Assembly (NCBI RefSeq): GCF_014472415.1
Contig: NZ_JACSZV010000001.1
Coordinates: 186,001-250,000, forward strand
Source of the DNA: Pseudomonas sp. N40(2020)
GTDB lineage: Bacteria; Pseudomonadota; Gammaproteobacteria; Pseudomonadales; Pseudomonadaceae
Reading direction: 5' to 3'
Length of the DNA: 64,000 nt
This document shows positions 51,740 through 61,186 of this stretch, one piece after another; the stretch's first letter is position 1, and every line of letters begins with the position of its first letter. Under the pieces are notes generated by a model. That model ran no database searches and was not told where the DNA came from. It saw only the letters and a program-made list of their open reading frames with translations. The position numbers were made by a program, and so were the translations under genes.

Positions 51740-52522
51740 GTGAGCGTAGCCCCCGTCCAATCGTCCCTTAATGTCAAAGACCAGGTCAGCGCCGCGGAAT
51801 GGCAGACCCGAGTCGATCTCGCCGCCTGTTATCGTCTGGTCGCATTGCATGGGTGGGACGATCTGATCTTCACCCATATTTCCGCCAAGGTGCCGGGCAC
51901 CGAAGATTTCCTGATCAATCCGTTCGGCCTGATGTTCCACGAAATCACTGCGTCGAGCCTGGTGAAAGTCGATCAGGCCGGCAACAAACTCATGGACAGC
52001 CCTTACGAAATAAACCCGGCGGGTTACACCATTCACAGCGCCGTACACGAAGTACGGCACGATGTGGTTTGCGTGCTGCATACACACACGGCCTCGGGTG
52101 TGGCGGTGTCGGCGCAGAAGCAGGGCGTGTTGCCGATTAGCCAGCAATCATTGTTCGTGCTGTCGAGCCTGGCCTATCACGGCTATGAAGGTGTTGCGCT
52201 GAACCACGAAGAGAAGGCGCGCTTGCAATCCGACCTGGGCGAGAACAATTTCCTGATGCTGCACAACCACGGTCTGCTGACTTGTGGCGGCACCATCGCC
52301 GATACCTTTCTGATGATGTTCACCTTCCAGCGCGCCTGCGACATCCAGGTGATGGCGCAGACCGGCGGCGCTGAACTCATCGCCATCGAACCGCAGATTC
52401 TGGCGGGCGCCAAGGCGATGATCGCCGGCGTCACCAAAAGTGCTCAAGGCATGGGTGGCGCGCTGGCCTGGCCGGCGCTGCTGCGCAAACTCGATAAACA
52501 AGACCCCGGATATAAACTCTAA
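51740..52522 (+). CDS. Class II aldolase/adducin-family protein
   Basis: 260 residues from a GTG at 51740 (MSVAPVQSSLN), preferred because AGAGG lies just upstream; GTG at 51707 is possible. Zinc-binding histidines are in VLHTHTASG and LHNHGLLTCGG. Family members cleave sugar phosphates or are structural adducin-like proteins; substrate unknown. It ends where the MEST-like hydrolase begins, so the two are coupled. Equivalent to PA3430. Confidence 0.9.
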   Translation: MSVAPVQSSLNVKDQVSAAEWQTRVDLAACYRLVALHGWDDLIFTHISAKVPGTEDFLINPFGLMFHEITASSLVKVDQAGNKLMDSPYEINPAGYTIHSAVHEVRHDVVCVLHTHTASGVAVSAQKQGVLPISQQSLFVLSSLAYHGYEGVALNHEEKARLQSDLGENNFLMLHNHGLLTCGGTIADTFLMMFTFQRACDIQVMAQTGGAELIAIEPQILAGAKAMIAGVTKSAQGMGGALAWPALLRKLDKQDPGYKL

Positions 52523-53424
52523 TGCCTCTTGCCGAGATTCCTCTGTGTGTCTGGCGCAAACGCAGCCAGACGTTTGTCTTTCGTGGCCAGCCGATCCGTT
52601 ACTGGACGACGGGGCAGGGCGAGCCGCTGCTGCTGATCCACGGCTTCCCGACCGCCAGTTGGGACTGGCATTACCTGTGGCAGCCACTGGCCCAGCGTTA
52701 TCGGGTGATCGCTTGCGACATGCTCGGTTTCGGCGATTCGGCCAAACCGGTCAATCACAGCTACAGCCTTCTTGAGCAGGCCGATCTGCAACAGGCGTTG
52801 CTTGCACATTTGCAGGTCGAGCAACCGGTGCACATCCTCGCTCACGACTATGGCGATAGCGTCGCGCAGGAACTGCTCGCGCGGCATTACGAAGAGCAGA
52901 TCGAGGTTGCCAGTTGCGTGTTTCTCAACGGTGGGTTGTTCCCGGAGACCCATCGCCCCGTATTAATGCAAAAACTGCTGCTCAGCCCATTGGGCTGGAT
53001 GATCGGCCGCGCGTTTACCCGCGACGCGCTGGTGAAAAGCTTCCGCCAGATCTTCGGCCCGCAGACCGGCCCAAGCGAAAGCGAACTGGATGATTTTTGG
53101 AGCCTGATCGACAGCAATCACGGCCCGCGGATCATGCACAAACTGATCGGCTACATTCCTGAGCGCCGCGTGCAACGTGACCGCTGGGTGGCGGCGATGC
53201 AGCGCGGTGAAGTGCCGTTGCGGGTAATCGATGGTGAAGTCGATCCGATCTCTGGCGTTCACATGGTCGAGCGTTACCGCGAACTGATTGCCGATGCAGA
53301 CACCGTGCTGTTGCCAGGCATCGGCCACTATCCGCAGACCGAAGCGCCGGCGCAGGTGCTCAAGCATTACCTGGCGTTTCGCGAACGCTTCGTGCTGCCA
53401 CCGCGCAAAGTGGCGTGCTCCTGA
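52522..53424 (+). CDS. Alpha/beta hydrolase, MEST/epoxide-hydrolase type
   Basis: 300 residues. Oxyanion-hole motif HGFPTASWDWHY and nucleophile-elbow LAHDYGDSVAQELLAR with D109 in the nucleophile position, as in epoxide hydrolases, dehalogenases and the vertebrate MEST protein; the C-terminal catalytic His is in GIGHYPQTE. Asp rather than Ser as nucleophile argues against an esterase. Equivalent to PA3429. Stop-start overlap with the aldolase gene suggests a joint pathway. Confidence 0.88.
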   Translation: MPLAEIPLCVWRKRSQTFVFRGQPIRYWTTGQGEPLLLIHGFPTASWDWHYLWQPLAQRYRVIACDMLGFGDSAKPVNHSYSLLEQADLQQALLAHLQVEQPVHILAHDYGDSVAQELLARHYEEQIEVASCVFLNGGLFPETHRPVLMQKLLLSPLGWMIGRAFTRDALVKSFRQIFGPQTGPSESELDDFWSLIDSNHGPRIMHKLIGYIPERRVQRDRWVAAMQRGEVPLRVIDGEVDPISGVHMVERYRELIADADTVLLPGIGHYPQTEAPAQVLKHYLAFRERFVLPPRKVACS

Positions 53425-53425
53425 A

Positions 53426-53463
53426 AGATCAATAGATCGCAGCCGGCGGCGATCTATTGATCT
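53426..53463. repeat. Palindrome after the MEST-like gene
   Basis: AGATCAATAGATCGC at 53426 pairs perfectly with GCGATCTATTGATCT ending at 53463, leaving an 8-base loop. It is a REP-like hairpin two bases beyond the stop and may end or protect the upstream transcript; there is no T-run. Confidence 0.85.
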
Positions 53464-53583
53464 GGCTCCGCATCATCCCCCAGCCTTATCGCGCACCATT
53501 CAGCCCCAGCCGTGTTTGTTGTGACCGAAAGCTCCGTGCCTGACACTCGGAGAACTGTCCCTGGGCCTGCTGGAGTTGCCGTG

Positions 53584-54495
53584 ATGAATGAGTCTGTGCG
53601 TTTCGAAGATAAAGTCGTAATCGTCACCGGAGCCGGTGGTGGCCTCGGACGCGCACACGCATTGTTGTTCGCCAGACAGGGCGCCAAAGTGCTGGTCAAT
53701 GACCTCGGCGGCTCCACTCAGGGCGAAGGCGCCAACGCTTCTGCGGCCGACCGGGTGGTCGCGGAAATTCGCGAAGCCGGCGGCATCGCCGAAGCCAACC
53801 ACGACTCGGTCACCGACGGCGACAAACTCGTACAGAACGCTCTCGACGTCTTCGGCCGTGTCGACGTAGTCGTCAACAACGCCGGGATCCTGCGCGACAA
53901 GACCTTCCACAAGATGGACGACGCGGACTGGGATCTGGTTTACCGCGTCCACGTCGAAGGTGCCTACAAAGTCACTCGCGCCGCATGGCCGCACCTTCGC
54001 GAGCAAAACTACGGTCGTGTGATCTTCACCGCGTCGACCTCCGGCATCTACGGCAACTTCGGCCAGTCCAACTACGGCATGGCCAAACTTGGCCTCTACG
54101 GTTTGACCCGTACGCTGGCCATCGAAGGCCGCAAGAACAACATCCTGGTCAACGCCATCGCGCCAACCGGCGGCACGCGTATGACCGAAGGCCTGATCCC
54201 GCCGCAAGTGTTCGAGCAACTGAAGCCGGAACTGGTCAGCCCGCTGGTGTTGTACCTGGCTAGCGAAAACTGCCAGGAAACCTCGGGCCTGTTCGAAGTC
54301 GGCGGCGGCTGGATGGGCAAAGTGCGCTGGGAGCGCAGCCTCGGCGCCGGGTTTGATCCACGGATTGGATTTTCGCCGGAAGATGTGGCGGCGCATTGGC
54401 AACAGATTTGTGATTTCGAAGGCGCGGCGCATCCGCAGGACAACATTGAAGCGCTGAAGGAAATGATGGCGAATTTGCAGAAGTATTCGCTCTGA
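53584..54495 (+). CDS. SDR oxidoreductase (peroxisomal MFE-2-like)
   Basis: 303 residues from the ATG at 53584 (MNESVRFEDKV), preceded by a weak site. Classical SDR: TGAGGGLG cofactor loop (15-22), NNAG at 98-101, catalytic S151, Y164 and K168 (YGMAKLGL). It resembles the hydroxyacyl-CoA dehydrogenase part of multifunctional enzyme 2, suggesting beta-oxidation of an acyl or branched substrate. Equivalent to PA3427. The 159-base gap before it includes the palindrome. Confidence 0.92.
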   Translation: MNESVRFEDKVVIVTGAGGGLGRAHALLFARQGAKVLVNDLGGSTQGEGANASAADRVVAEIREAGGIAEANHDSVTDGDKLVQNALDVFGRVDVVVNNAGILRDKTFHKMDDADWDLVYRVHVEGAYKVTRAAWPHLREQNYGRVIFTASTSGIYGNFGQSNYGMAKLGLYGLTRTLAIEGRKNNILVNAIAPTGGTRMTEGLIPPQVFEQLKPELVSPLVLYLASENCQETSGLFEVGGGWMGKVRWERSLGAGFDPRIGFSPEDVAAHWQQICDFEGAAHPQDNIEALKEMMANLQKYSL

Positions 54496-55018
54496 TTTCT
54501 GCGCAGCAACCGACAGGGCTCAGTCGAGCCCTGCCATCTCCCCGCTAAAATCTCCCTTCCCGGCAAAATCCATCACCCATAAAAAAGGCCGCTGCAAACG
54601 CAGCGGGCAAGGTAAGACGTTGGATCAAGGAGCTACAAATCAACGTCAGTGAACACCGGGGTGATCAACCGAACACCTTCGATTGATCTGAAATCTGTCA
54701 GCAATGGCCTGATTTACTCAGTAGCCAAGGCTGGGGGCTTTGCGGCGTATCCCGTGAAAGCCCGCTCAGAATACGGATTCAAACCTGTAGGAAAAATAGC
54801 GATTCCGGACATGCACTGTTACGGGGCATGCAACAGTGCCTCGCACCATGCGTTGCGCTGATGATCAACTATCCAGCCGACTCATGACCCGCGCAAAGCC
54901 CCGCCCCGCAAAGCCATTCATCCTTTCGAGCGACAACGCAAATACCTCCTTGGTGCGCTTATCGACCCGGTCGCCCGGCAGTAGGGTGGGGCCTTCTTTC
55001 ACTCACCGGGGAAGACGC
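54496..55018. other. Intergenic region with orphan hairpins
   Basis: 523 bases without a gene I can support. It holds a leftward terminator-like hairpin (54581-54606), an 8-bp inverted repeat GCACTGTT/AACAGTGC (54813-54839) and, directly before the DUF1302 gene, CACCGGGGAAG as ribosome-binding site. A 70-codon open frame at 54649-54861 has no family features. Confidence 0.6.
54581..54606 (-). terminator. Leftward intrinsic-terminator-like hairpin
   Basis: On the minus strand CCGCTGC-GTTT-GCAGCGG-CC is followed by TTTTTT. No gene on that strand lies within 400 bases to its right, so its transcript is unknown. Confidence 0.65.
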
Positions 55019-56812
55019 ATGACAAAAACAACAATGCGCGCCATCTTCACACCGCAGGCGCTGGCAGCCGCGGTGGCTCTGGGTTGCTGTGCCCAGGCGC
55101 AGGCGGTTTCGTTCAACATCGGGGAAATCGAGGGCACGTTCGATTCGTCGCTGTCGGTGGGGGCGAGTTGGGGCATGCGCGATGCCGACAAGTCGCTGGT
55201 CGGCACGGTCAACGGTGGTACCGGGCAATCCTCGACCGGTGATGACGGGCGCTTGAACTTCAAGAAGGGCGAGACCTTTTCGAAAATCGTCAAAGGCATT
55301 CACGACCTAGAACTGAAGTACGGCGACACCGGTGTGTTCGTGCGTGGCAAGTACTGGTACGACTTCGAACTCAAGGACGAAGACCGCGAGTTCAAACAGA
55401 TCAGCGACAAGGGCCGCAAGGAAGGCGCCAAGTCGTCCGGCGCGCAGATTCTCGATGCGTTCGTCTATCACAACTATTCCATCGGCGATCTGCCGGGCAC
55501 CGTACGCGCCGGCAAACAAGTGGTCAGTTGGGGCGAAAGTACTTTCATCGGCAACTCGATCAACAGCATCAACCCGATCGACGTCTCGGCGTTCCGGCGT
55601 CCCGGCGCGGAGATCAAGGAAGGCCTGATTCCGGTGAACATGCTGTTCGGCTCGCAAGGCCTGACTGATCAGTTGACCGTCGAAGGCTTCTATCAACTGG
55701 AATGGGACCAGACGGTTCTCGACAACTGCGGCACGTTCTTCGGCGTCGATGTAGCGGCGGACGGTTGCAACAGCGGCTACACCGTCGGCAATCCGGCGAT
55801 TGCGCCGTTGGTGCCGTTGACCACGGCATTTGGTCAGGGCATTCAAGTCACCCGCGAAGGCGTGGTGATCCCCCGTGGCGGCGACCGTGATGCGCGGGAT
55901 TCCGGGCAGTGGGGCACCGCGTTGCGCTGGCTGGGTGACGACACCGAGTACGGCCTGTACTTCATGAACTACCACAGCCGCACGCCAACAGTGGGCACCA
56001 CCACCGCAGGGCTTTCGACCCTGGCGGCGTTGCCGGGCATGGTCGGCATTGCCAACGGTCTTGCGCCCGGCAGCGGTTCCGGACTGGCGCAGAGCGTGAT
56101 GCTCGGGCGCGGTCAGTACTACCTCGAATATCCGGAAGACATTCGTCTGTACGGTGCGAGCTTCTCCACCACATTGCCCACCGGAACGGCATGGACCGGC
56201 GAGATCAGCTACCGGCCAAACGCCCCGGTGCAGGTCAGCACCAACGATCTGACGCTGGCGCTCCTCAACCCGATTGCCGGCGGCGCCGCCTCGCCCCTTT
56301 CGACTTCCCCCGGTGCCGACAACAAGGGTTATCGCCGTAAAGAGGTTACACAGATCCAGAGCACTCTCACGCACTTTTTCGATCAGGTGTGGGGGGCTCA
56401 ACGCCTGACTCTGGTCGGTGAGGCAGCGGTGGTGCGGGTCGGTGGTCTGGAGTCTCGCAGCAAGCTGCGTTACGGCCGGGACTCGGTGTACGGCCAGTAC
56501 GGTTTCGGTGGCGATACCGACGGCTTCGTCACCTCGACTTCGTGGGGCTACCGCGCCCGGGCGATCCTCGATTACGCCAACGTGATTGGCGGGATCAACC
56601 TCAAACCCAACCTGTCGTGGTCGCATGACGTCGCCGGTTACGGCCCCAACGGCCTGTTCAACGAAGGTGCGAAAGCGATCAGCGTCGGCGTCGATGCCGA
56701 TTACCGCAACACCTACACCGCGAGCCTCAGTTACACCGACTTTTTCGGCGGCGATTACAACGTCCTCGAAGACCGTGACTTCGTGGCCCTGAGCTTCGGC
56801 GTGAACTTCTGA
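55019..56812 (+). CDS. DUF1302 outer-membrane protein
   Basis: 597 residues from the ATG at 55019 (MTKTTMRAIFTPQ); the frame is open upstream but that part has no similarity. A signal peptide ends near AQAQA, then a long beta-rich protein with alternating Gly/aromatic strands ending VALSFGVNF, as expected of an outer-membrane barrel. DUF1302 genes occur beside DUF1329 and often RND/MMPL transporters, and have been linked to hydrophobic substrates. No transporter is next to it here. Cotranscribed with the DUF1329 gene 23 bases downstream. Confidence 0.9.
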   Translation: MTKTTMRAIFTPQALAAAVALGCCAQAQAVSFNIGEIEGTFDSSLSVGASWGMRDADKSLVGTVNGGTGQSSTGDDGRLNFKKGETFSKIVKGIHDLELKYGDTGVFVRGKYWYDFELKDEDREFKQISDKGRKEGAKSSGAQILDAFVYHNYSIGDLPGTVRAGKQVVSWGESTFIGNSINSINPIDVSAFRRPGAEIKEGLIPVNMLFGSQGLTDQLTVEGFYQLEWDQTVLDNCGTFFGVDVAADGCNSGYTVGNPAIAPLVPLTTAFGQGIQVTREGVVIPRGGDRDARDSGQWGTALRWLGDDTEYGLYFMNYHSRTPTVGTTTAGLSTLAALPGMVGIANGLAPGSGSGLAQSVMLGRGQYYLEYPEDIRLYGASFSTTLPTGTAWTGEISYRPNAPVQVSTNDLTLALLNPIAGGAASPLSTSPGADNKGYRRKEVTQIQSTLTHFFDQVWGAQRLTLVGEAAVVRVGGLESRSKLRYGRDSVYGQYGFGGDTDGFVTSTSWGYRARAILDYANVIGGINLKPNLSWSHDVAGYGPNGLFNEGAKAISVGVDADYRNTYTASLSYTDFFGGDYNVLEDRDFVALSFGVNF

Positions 56813-56835
56813 TCTGCCCGAGAAGGATGAAAGCA

Positions 56836-58203
56836 ATGCGCAAAATGATTCTGCAATGCGGTGTGCTGGCCCTGAGTCTGTTGGCGGCCAACGTGATGGC
56901 GGCAGTGTCGCCGGATGAGGCAAACAAACTCGGCACCAGCCTGACCCCGCTCGGCGCCGAGAAGGCCGGCAACGCTGACGGTTCGATCCCGGCGTGGACC
57001 GGTGGCATCCCGAAAAACGCCGGGGCGGTGGACAGCAAAGGTTTTCTCGCGGACCCGTTCGCCAGTGAAAAACCGTTGTTCACCATTACCGCAGCCAACG
57101 TCGACCAGTACAAGAGCAAGCTTTCCGACGGCCAGGTAGCCATGTTCAAACGCTACCCGCAAACCTACAAGATCCCGGTCTATCCGACCCACCGCACCGT
57201 CGCCGTGCCGCCGGAAATCTACGAGTCGGCCAAGCGCAGCGCACTCAACGTTACCAGCATCAACGACGGCAACGGCCTCGCCAATTTCACCGGTAATCGC
57301 TATTACGCTTTCCCGATTCCGAAGAATGGCGTCGAGGTGTTGTGGAACCACATCACCCGATACCACGGCGGCAATCTGCGCCGAATCATCACCCAGGTCA
57401 CGCCGCAAACCAACGGCAGCTACACGCCGATCCGCTTCGAAGAAGAGATCGCCGTGCCGCAACTGATGAAGGATATCGATCCGGAAAAAGCCGCCAACGT
57501 GCTGACCTTCTTCAAGCAGTCGGTCACCGCGCCGGCACGGCTGGCCGGCAACGTGCTGTTGGTGCACGAAACCCTCGATCAAGTGAAAGAACCGCGTCTG
57601 GCGTGGATCTACAACGCCGGTCAGCGCCGTGTACGCCGCGCTCCGCAAGTCGCATATGACGGCCCGGGCACCGCCGCTGATGGCCTGCGTACGTCGGACA
57701 ACTTCGACATGTTCTCCGGAGCACCGGATCGCTACGACTGGAAACTGGTCGGCAAGAAGGAAATGTACATTCCCTACAACAGCTACAAACTCGATTCGCC
57801 GAAGTTGAAATATGACGACATCGTCAAGGCCGGGCACATCAATCAGGATCTGACCCGCTATGAATTGCACCGGGTCTGGGAAGTGATCGGCACGGTCAAG
57901 CCGAGCGAGCGACACATCTACGCCAAGCGCCACATGTACATCGACGAGGACAGCTGGCAAGTGGCGCTCGCCGACCACTACGACGGTCGCGGGCAACTGT
58001 GGCGCGTCGCCGAAGGTCACGCTCAGTACTACTACGATCACCAGGCTCAGGCCTACACCCTCGAAGCGCTCTACGACATCATCGCCGGCCGATACATTGC
58101 CCTGGGGATGAAGAACGAAGAGAAGCACAGCTTCGAATTCGGCTTCGAAGCCAAGGCTGCCGACTACACGCCATCGGCCCTGCGTGCCGAGGGGGTGCGG
58201 TAA
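56836..58203 (+). CDS. DUF1329 periplasmic protein
   Basis: 455 residues from the ATG at 56836 (MRKMILQCGVLAL), with AGAAGG about 10 bases before; ATG 56827 would put that site too close. A signal peptide ends at VMA, and the rest resembles LolB-like DUF1329, with conserved YRVWEVIGTVKPSERHIYAKR-type segments (here HRVWEVIGTVKPSERHIYAK). Acts in the periplasm, probably handling a hydrophobic compound with the DUF1302 partner. Precise role unknown. Confidence 0.9.
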   Translation: MRKMILQCGVLALSLLAANVMAAVSPDEANKLGTSLTPLGAEKAGNADGSIPAWTGGIPKNAGAVDSKGFLADPFASEKPLFTITAANVDQYKSKLSDGQVAMFKRYPQTYKIPVYPTHRTVAVPPEIYESAKRSALNVTSINDGNGLANFTGNRYYAFPIPKNGVEVLWNHITRYHGGNLRRIITQVTPQTNGSYTPIRFEEEIAVPQLMKDIDPEKAANVLTFFKQSVTAPARLAGNVLLVHETLDQVKEPRLAWIYNAGQRRVRRAPQVAYDGPGTAADGLRTSDNFDMFSGAPDRYDWKLVGKKEMYIPYNSYKLDSPKLKYDDIVKAGHINQDLTRYELHRVWEVIGTVKPSERHIYAKRHMYIDEDSWQVALADHYDGRGQLWRVAEGHAQYYYDHQAQAYTLEALYDIIAGRYIALGMKNEEKHSFEFGFEAKAADYTPSALRAEGVR

Positions 58204-58226
58204 CGTTTCGGATACATCGACTGAAC

Positions 58227-58255
58227 AAAAGGCGACCGCAGGGTCGCCTTTTTTA
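58227..58255 (+). terminator. Rho-independent terminator after the DUF1329 gene
   Basis: AAAAGGCGACC-GCA-GGGTCGCCTTTTTT: near-perfect stem and T-run, 24 bases after the stop. It separates the operon from the LuxR gene. Confidence 0.93.
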
Positions 58256-58342
58256 TGGCCGCCAATCAGCGTGCTGAATACTTATCAACAAGCGGTTTGG
58301 AGAGGGCTAGGGTGAGCCAACAACTATAAAAAGGTTCAACCG

Positions 58343-60898
58343 ATGACCGCCATGACGCCGTGTCTGGATCGCCCCGGATTTCTGCCCAGACTGTCCGCCC
58401 ATCATCAGGCACGCTCGCGATTGAGCGAGCCGTTGCTTGAGTCGATGGCACGGGTCAGGCTGATCTGCGCTCCTGCGGGCAGTGGCAAGAGTGCGCTGCT
58501 TGCCGAGTGCCTGCTACAGGCGCCGCCACGCTGCGAGGTCGGCTGGTTGCCGTTGGCAGGCGCGGCATTGAGTACCAGTGAATTTTGTCTGCGACTGGCG
58601 CAGGCGCTGGGGCTGGCCGAAACAACGGAGTCCGCTCTGGTCGCTGCGCTGAGTCGCTGGTCGAGGCCGACCTGGCTGTTTATCGATGACTACTGCCGCC
58701 TGCCGGATCCAGCGCTGGACGCGTTGCTTGATCGGTTATTGACGGTCAGCAGTCCCGCGTGTGTCTGGTGGATCGGCACGCGTAGACGCCCGCAATGCAA
58801 CTGGCCACGCCTGCTGCTCGATGATGAACTGTACGAGTGCGAAAGCCCGACGCTTGCGCTCACGCAAGCAGAAATTGCCCATGCGCTGAAGCACTTGCCC
58901 GCCGAGCAGGCAAGCGACCTGTCCGCGCGAATCTACCAGCGAACTGCAGGCTGGTGCGCCGGGGTCCGCATGGCGCTGTTGCGCAAATGCGATTGGTCGC
59001 AGTCAACTGAACCACAGCAACGCGTCGATACGCTGCTCGACTACCTGCGACATGAACTCTTTAGTGGCCTCACGCCGGAACAGACCGAAGTCTGGCGCGT
59101 GCTCGCACAAATGCCGCGCTTCAATGCTCAACTGTGCGAGCACTTGTTCGGCGCCGGGGAGGGGGCTGTACACCTGCGCACATTGCAAATGCTTGGCTGC
59201 TTTATTGAGCCCTGGAATGATTCTGCGGACTGGTCGCACATTTTTCCGCCGCTGTCTCGCGTCGTGCGCGAGGAACATTGGCCGTCGCGCCGTACATGGC
59301 ATCGACGGGCCTGTCAGTGGTTCAGTGCCGCACGGGATTGGCGCTCGGCATTTGAACAGGCGTTATTGGCAGAGGAATATGAAGCCGCAGTCAGCCTGCT
59401 GCAGCACTTCAGCTTCGAGCAGTTGTTTGAAGAGCAAACGGTCGTGTTATTGGTGCAATTGCACGAGCAACAAGGTGTGGAGTTGACCCTGAGCACTCCG
59501 CAACTGGTCGGGCTGATTACCGCTGCGTTGCTCTTTGCCGGTCGTTTCGAACAGGCAGCGAAATGCATCGGGCACCTGGGGCGGTTCATGCCGCAGCCTT
59601 CGCCAGCGCTTGAGCGGCAGTTGATTGCGCGTTGGCAAACGTCGCAAGGCTGGTTATTGCATTTGGAAGGGCGGATGGAGGCCGCTCATGAACACTTTTC
59701 GCAAGCGCTGGAGGTACTTGATCTCGAGCACTGGATCGCTCGGGTGATGTGTCTGTCAGGGTTGACCCAGCAGGCTCTGTTGCGCGGGGAGCTGGATCTG
59801 GCCCACGCGCTGAATCGCCAGGCGCTATGTCTGGCGCGGGCGCAAGGCTCGCTGGTTTTCGAAGCACTACTTGAACTCGATCACGGACAATTGCTCGAGC
59901 AGCGCGGCGCGGCACCTCGGGCTGAGAGTCTGCTGGCCGGCGTGCATGATTTGCTCACCCGGCAGCCGAACCGGCTGAGCCCTTTGCTGGGACGGATTGC
60001 CTTGCGTCGCGGGCGCCTTGCGCTGAGTCAGGGGCTGGATGCCTCGGCGGCTGCGTTTTTTCAGTCGGGGCTGGACGATTGCAAGCGCAATCAAGACAAG
60101 CGGGTTTTGTATGGTTATCTGGGACTGGCGCAACTGGCTGCCAACGAGGCAGATTATCAAAAGGCGTTCGTATGGCTGCGTGATGCGGAGCGTTTGATGC
60201 AGCAAAGGCAGATTCCGGAAACGGTTTATCGCGGTGTGCTGTTACAGGTCAGCAGCCTGTTCTGGTTGCAGCAAGGACGTCCCGAGCTGGCATGCGAGGC
60301 CATGACACGTCTGCTGCGACACTATCAAGGATCGGATGCCTTGCAGGCACCGCCGGCGACACTTGAGCTGATTCCGCGGGTTGAGTATTTGCTGATCCTT
60401 GCACAAGTTGGGCTGCGCACGGCGCTCAATCCGATCGGTCGTCTCCAGCTTTTGTTGGAGGCGGCACATCAACGCAAAATGCTTTGGCTGGAAACCGACC
60501 TTCATCTGGTGTTGGCCGAGGCTGCCTTTATTCTAGGCGATCAGCCTTCGGCGCGGCGTTACTTACAGAAGGGGCTGGAAATGGCCAGTCACCATGGTTT
60601 GCATCAGGCGTTACGTGAACTGAAACTGCGTCAACCTGATTTGTTGAAAGAACTGAATAACAAGGTCGTAGATTCGCCCAGTGCCAGGAAACTGATTGAT
60701 AGCGGTCTGCTCAGTCTCCGCGAGTTGGAAGTTTTAGGTCTGATCGCCAAGGGATATTCAAATCAACAAATTGCGGATCAGTTGTTTATTTCTCTACATA
60801 CGGTAAAGACTCACGCCAGACGCATACATGGAAAGTTAGGTGTCGCACGACGAACTCAGGCGGTGGCGTGTGCCAAGTCAATGGGTATGGTGTTGTAG
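58343..60898 (+). CDS. MalT-like LuxR-family ATP-dependent activator
   Basis: 851 residues. N-terminal STAND/AAA ATPase with Walker A ICAPAGSGKSALL (about 41-53), a long helical TPR-like sensor region (about 330-760) and a C-terminal GerE HTH (about 785-845, LRELEVLGLIAKGYSNQQIA). Same plan as MalT, AcoK and AlkS: an inducer binds the TPR part and ATP drives oligomerisation. It follows the DUF1302/DUF1329 operon, which it probably regulates. ATG 58343 has no strong ribosome-binding site, so the start may differ slightly. Confidence 0.92.
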   Translation: MTAMTPCLDRPGFLPRLSAHHQARSRLSEPLLESMARVRLICAPAGSGKSALLAECLLQAPPRCEVGWLPLAGAALSTSEFCLRLAQALGLAETTESALVAALSRWSRPTWLFIDDYCRLPDPALDALLDRLLTVSSPACVWWIGTRRRPQCNWPRLLLDDELYECESPTLALTQAEIAHALKHLPAEQASDLSARIYQRTAGWCAGVRMALLRKCDWSQSTEPQQRVDTLLDYLRHELFSGLTPEQTEVWRVLAQMPRFNAQLCEHLFGAGEGAVHLRTLQMLGCFIEPWNDSADWSHIFPPLSRVVREEHWPSRRTWHRRACQWFSAARDWRSAFEQALLAEEYEAAVSLLQHFSFEQLFEEQTVVLLVQLHEQQGVELTLSTPQLVGLITAALLFAGRFEQAAKCIGHLGRFMPQPSPALERQLIARWQTSQGWLLHLEGRMEAAHEHFSQALEVLDLEHWIARVMCLSGLTQQALLRGELDLAHALNRQALCLARAQGSLVFEALLELDHGQLLEQRGAAPRAESLLAGVHDLLTRQPNRLSPLLGRIALRRGRLALSQGLDASAAAFFQSGLDDCKRNQDKRVLYGYLGLAQLAANEADYQKAFVWLRDAERLMQQRQIPETVYRGVLLQVSSLFWLQQGRPELACEAMTRLLRHYQGSDALQAPPATLELIPRVEYLLILAQVGLRTALNPIGRLQLLLEAAHQRKMLWLETDLHLVLAEAAFILGDQPSARRYLQKGLEMASHHGLHQALRELKLRQPDLLKELNNKVVDSPSARKLIDSGLLSLRELEVLGLIAKGYSNQQIADQLFISLHTVKTHARRIHGKLGVARRTQAVACAKSMGMVL

Positions 60899-61186
60899 TG
60901 TTTTTGTTACATGTAATTTTTAGAAAGGAGTGGGTTCGCTCTTTGTAATAAAGAAGACTGAATGTAAGCGTCAAGGTCTGGTGGCAGGCGGGTTATAGTT
61001 GCTGGTGGTGTCGGTATGAAAAAATAATTAATTTGTATTATTTATTCTGAGTGTTTGGTTTTGGTCGTATACAAGATTGGAAAAGTATTCTGAGTATCTT
61101 TTCGAGAAGTGCCCGGTTTAGTTTGAATTAGCGAAGCAAATGTCATTCGGATATTTGTAAGTGTCAAACTGATAAGGTGTTTCGAA
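60899..61186. other. AT-rich intergenic region before the large toxin-like gene
   Basis: 288 bases, markedly AT-rich (for example AAAAAATAATTAATTTGTAT near 61019-61038), in contrast to earlier spacers. Probably holds the promoter of the next gene; AAGGTG ending 9 bases before 61187 is its likely ribosome-binding site. No terminator for the LuxR gene is clear. Confidence 0.6.

Noticed and set aside
54649..54861. A 70-codon open frame between the SDR and DUF1302 genes
   Set aside because: No clear ribosome-binding site, no similarity I recognise, and uneven composition; probably non-coding.
55307..56923. A 538-codon open frame antisense to the DUF1302 gene
   Set aside because: No domain or start context; the sense protein has a signal peptide and barrel pattern.
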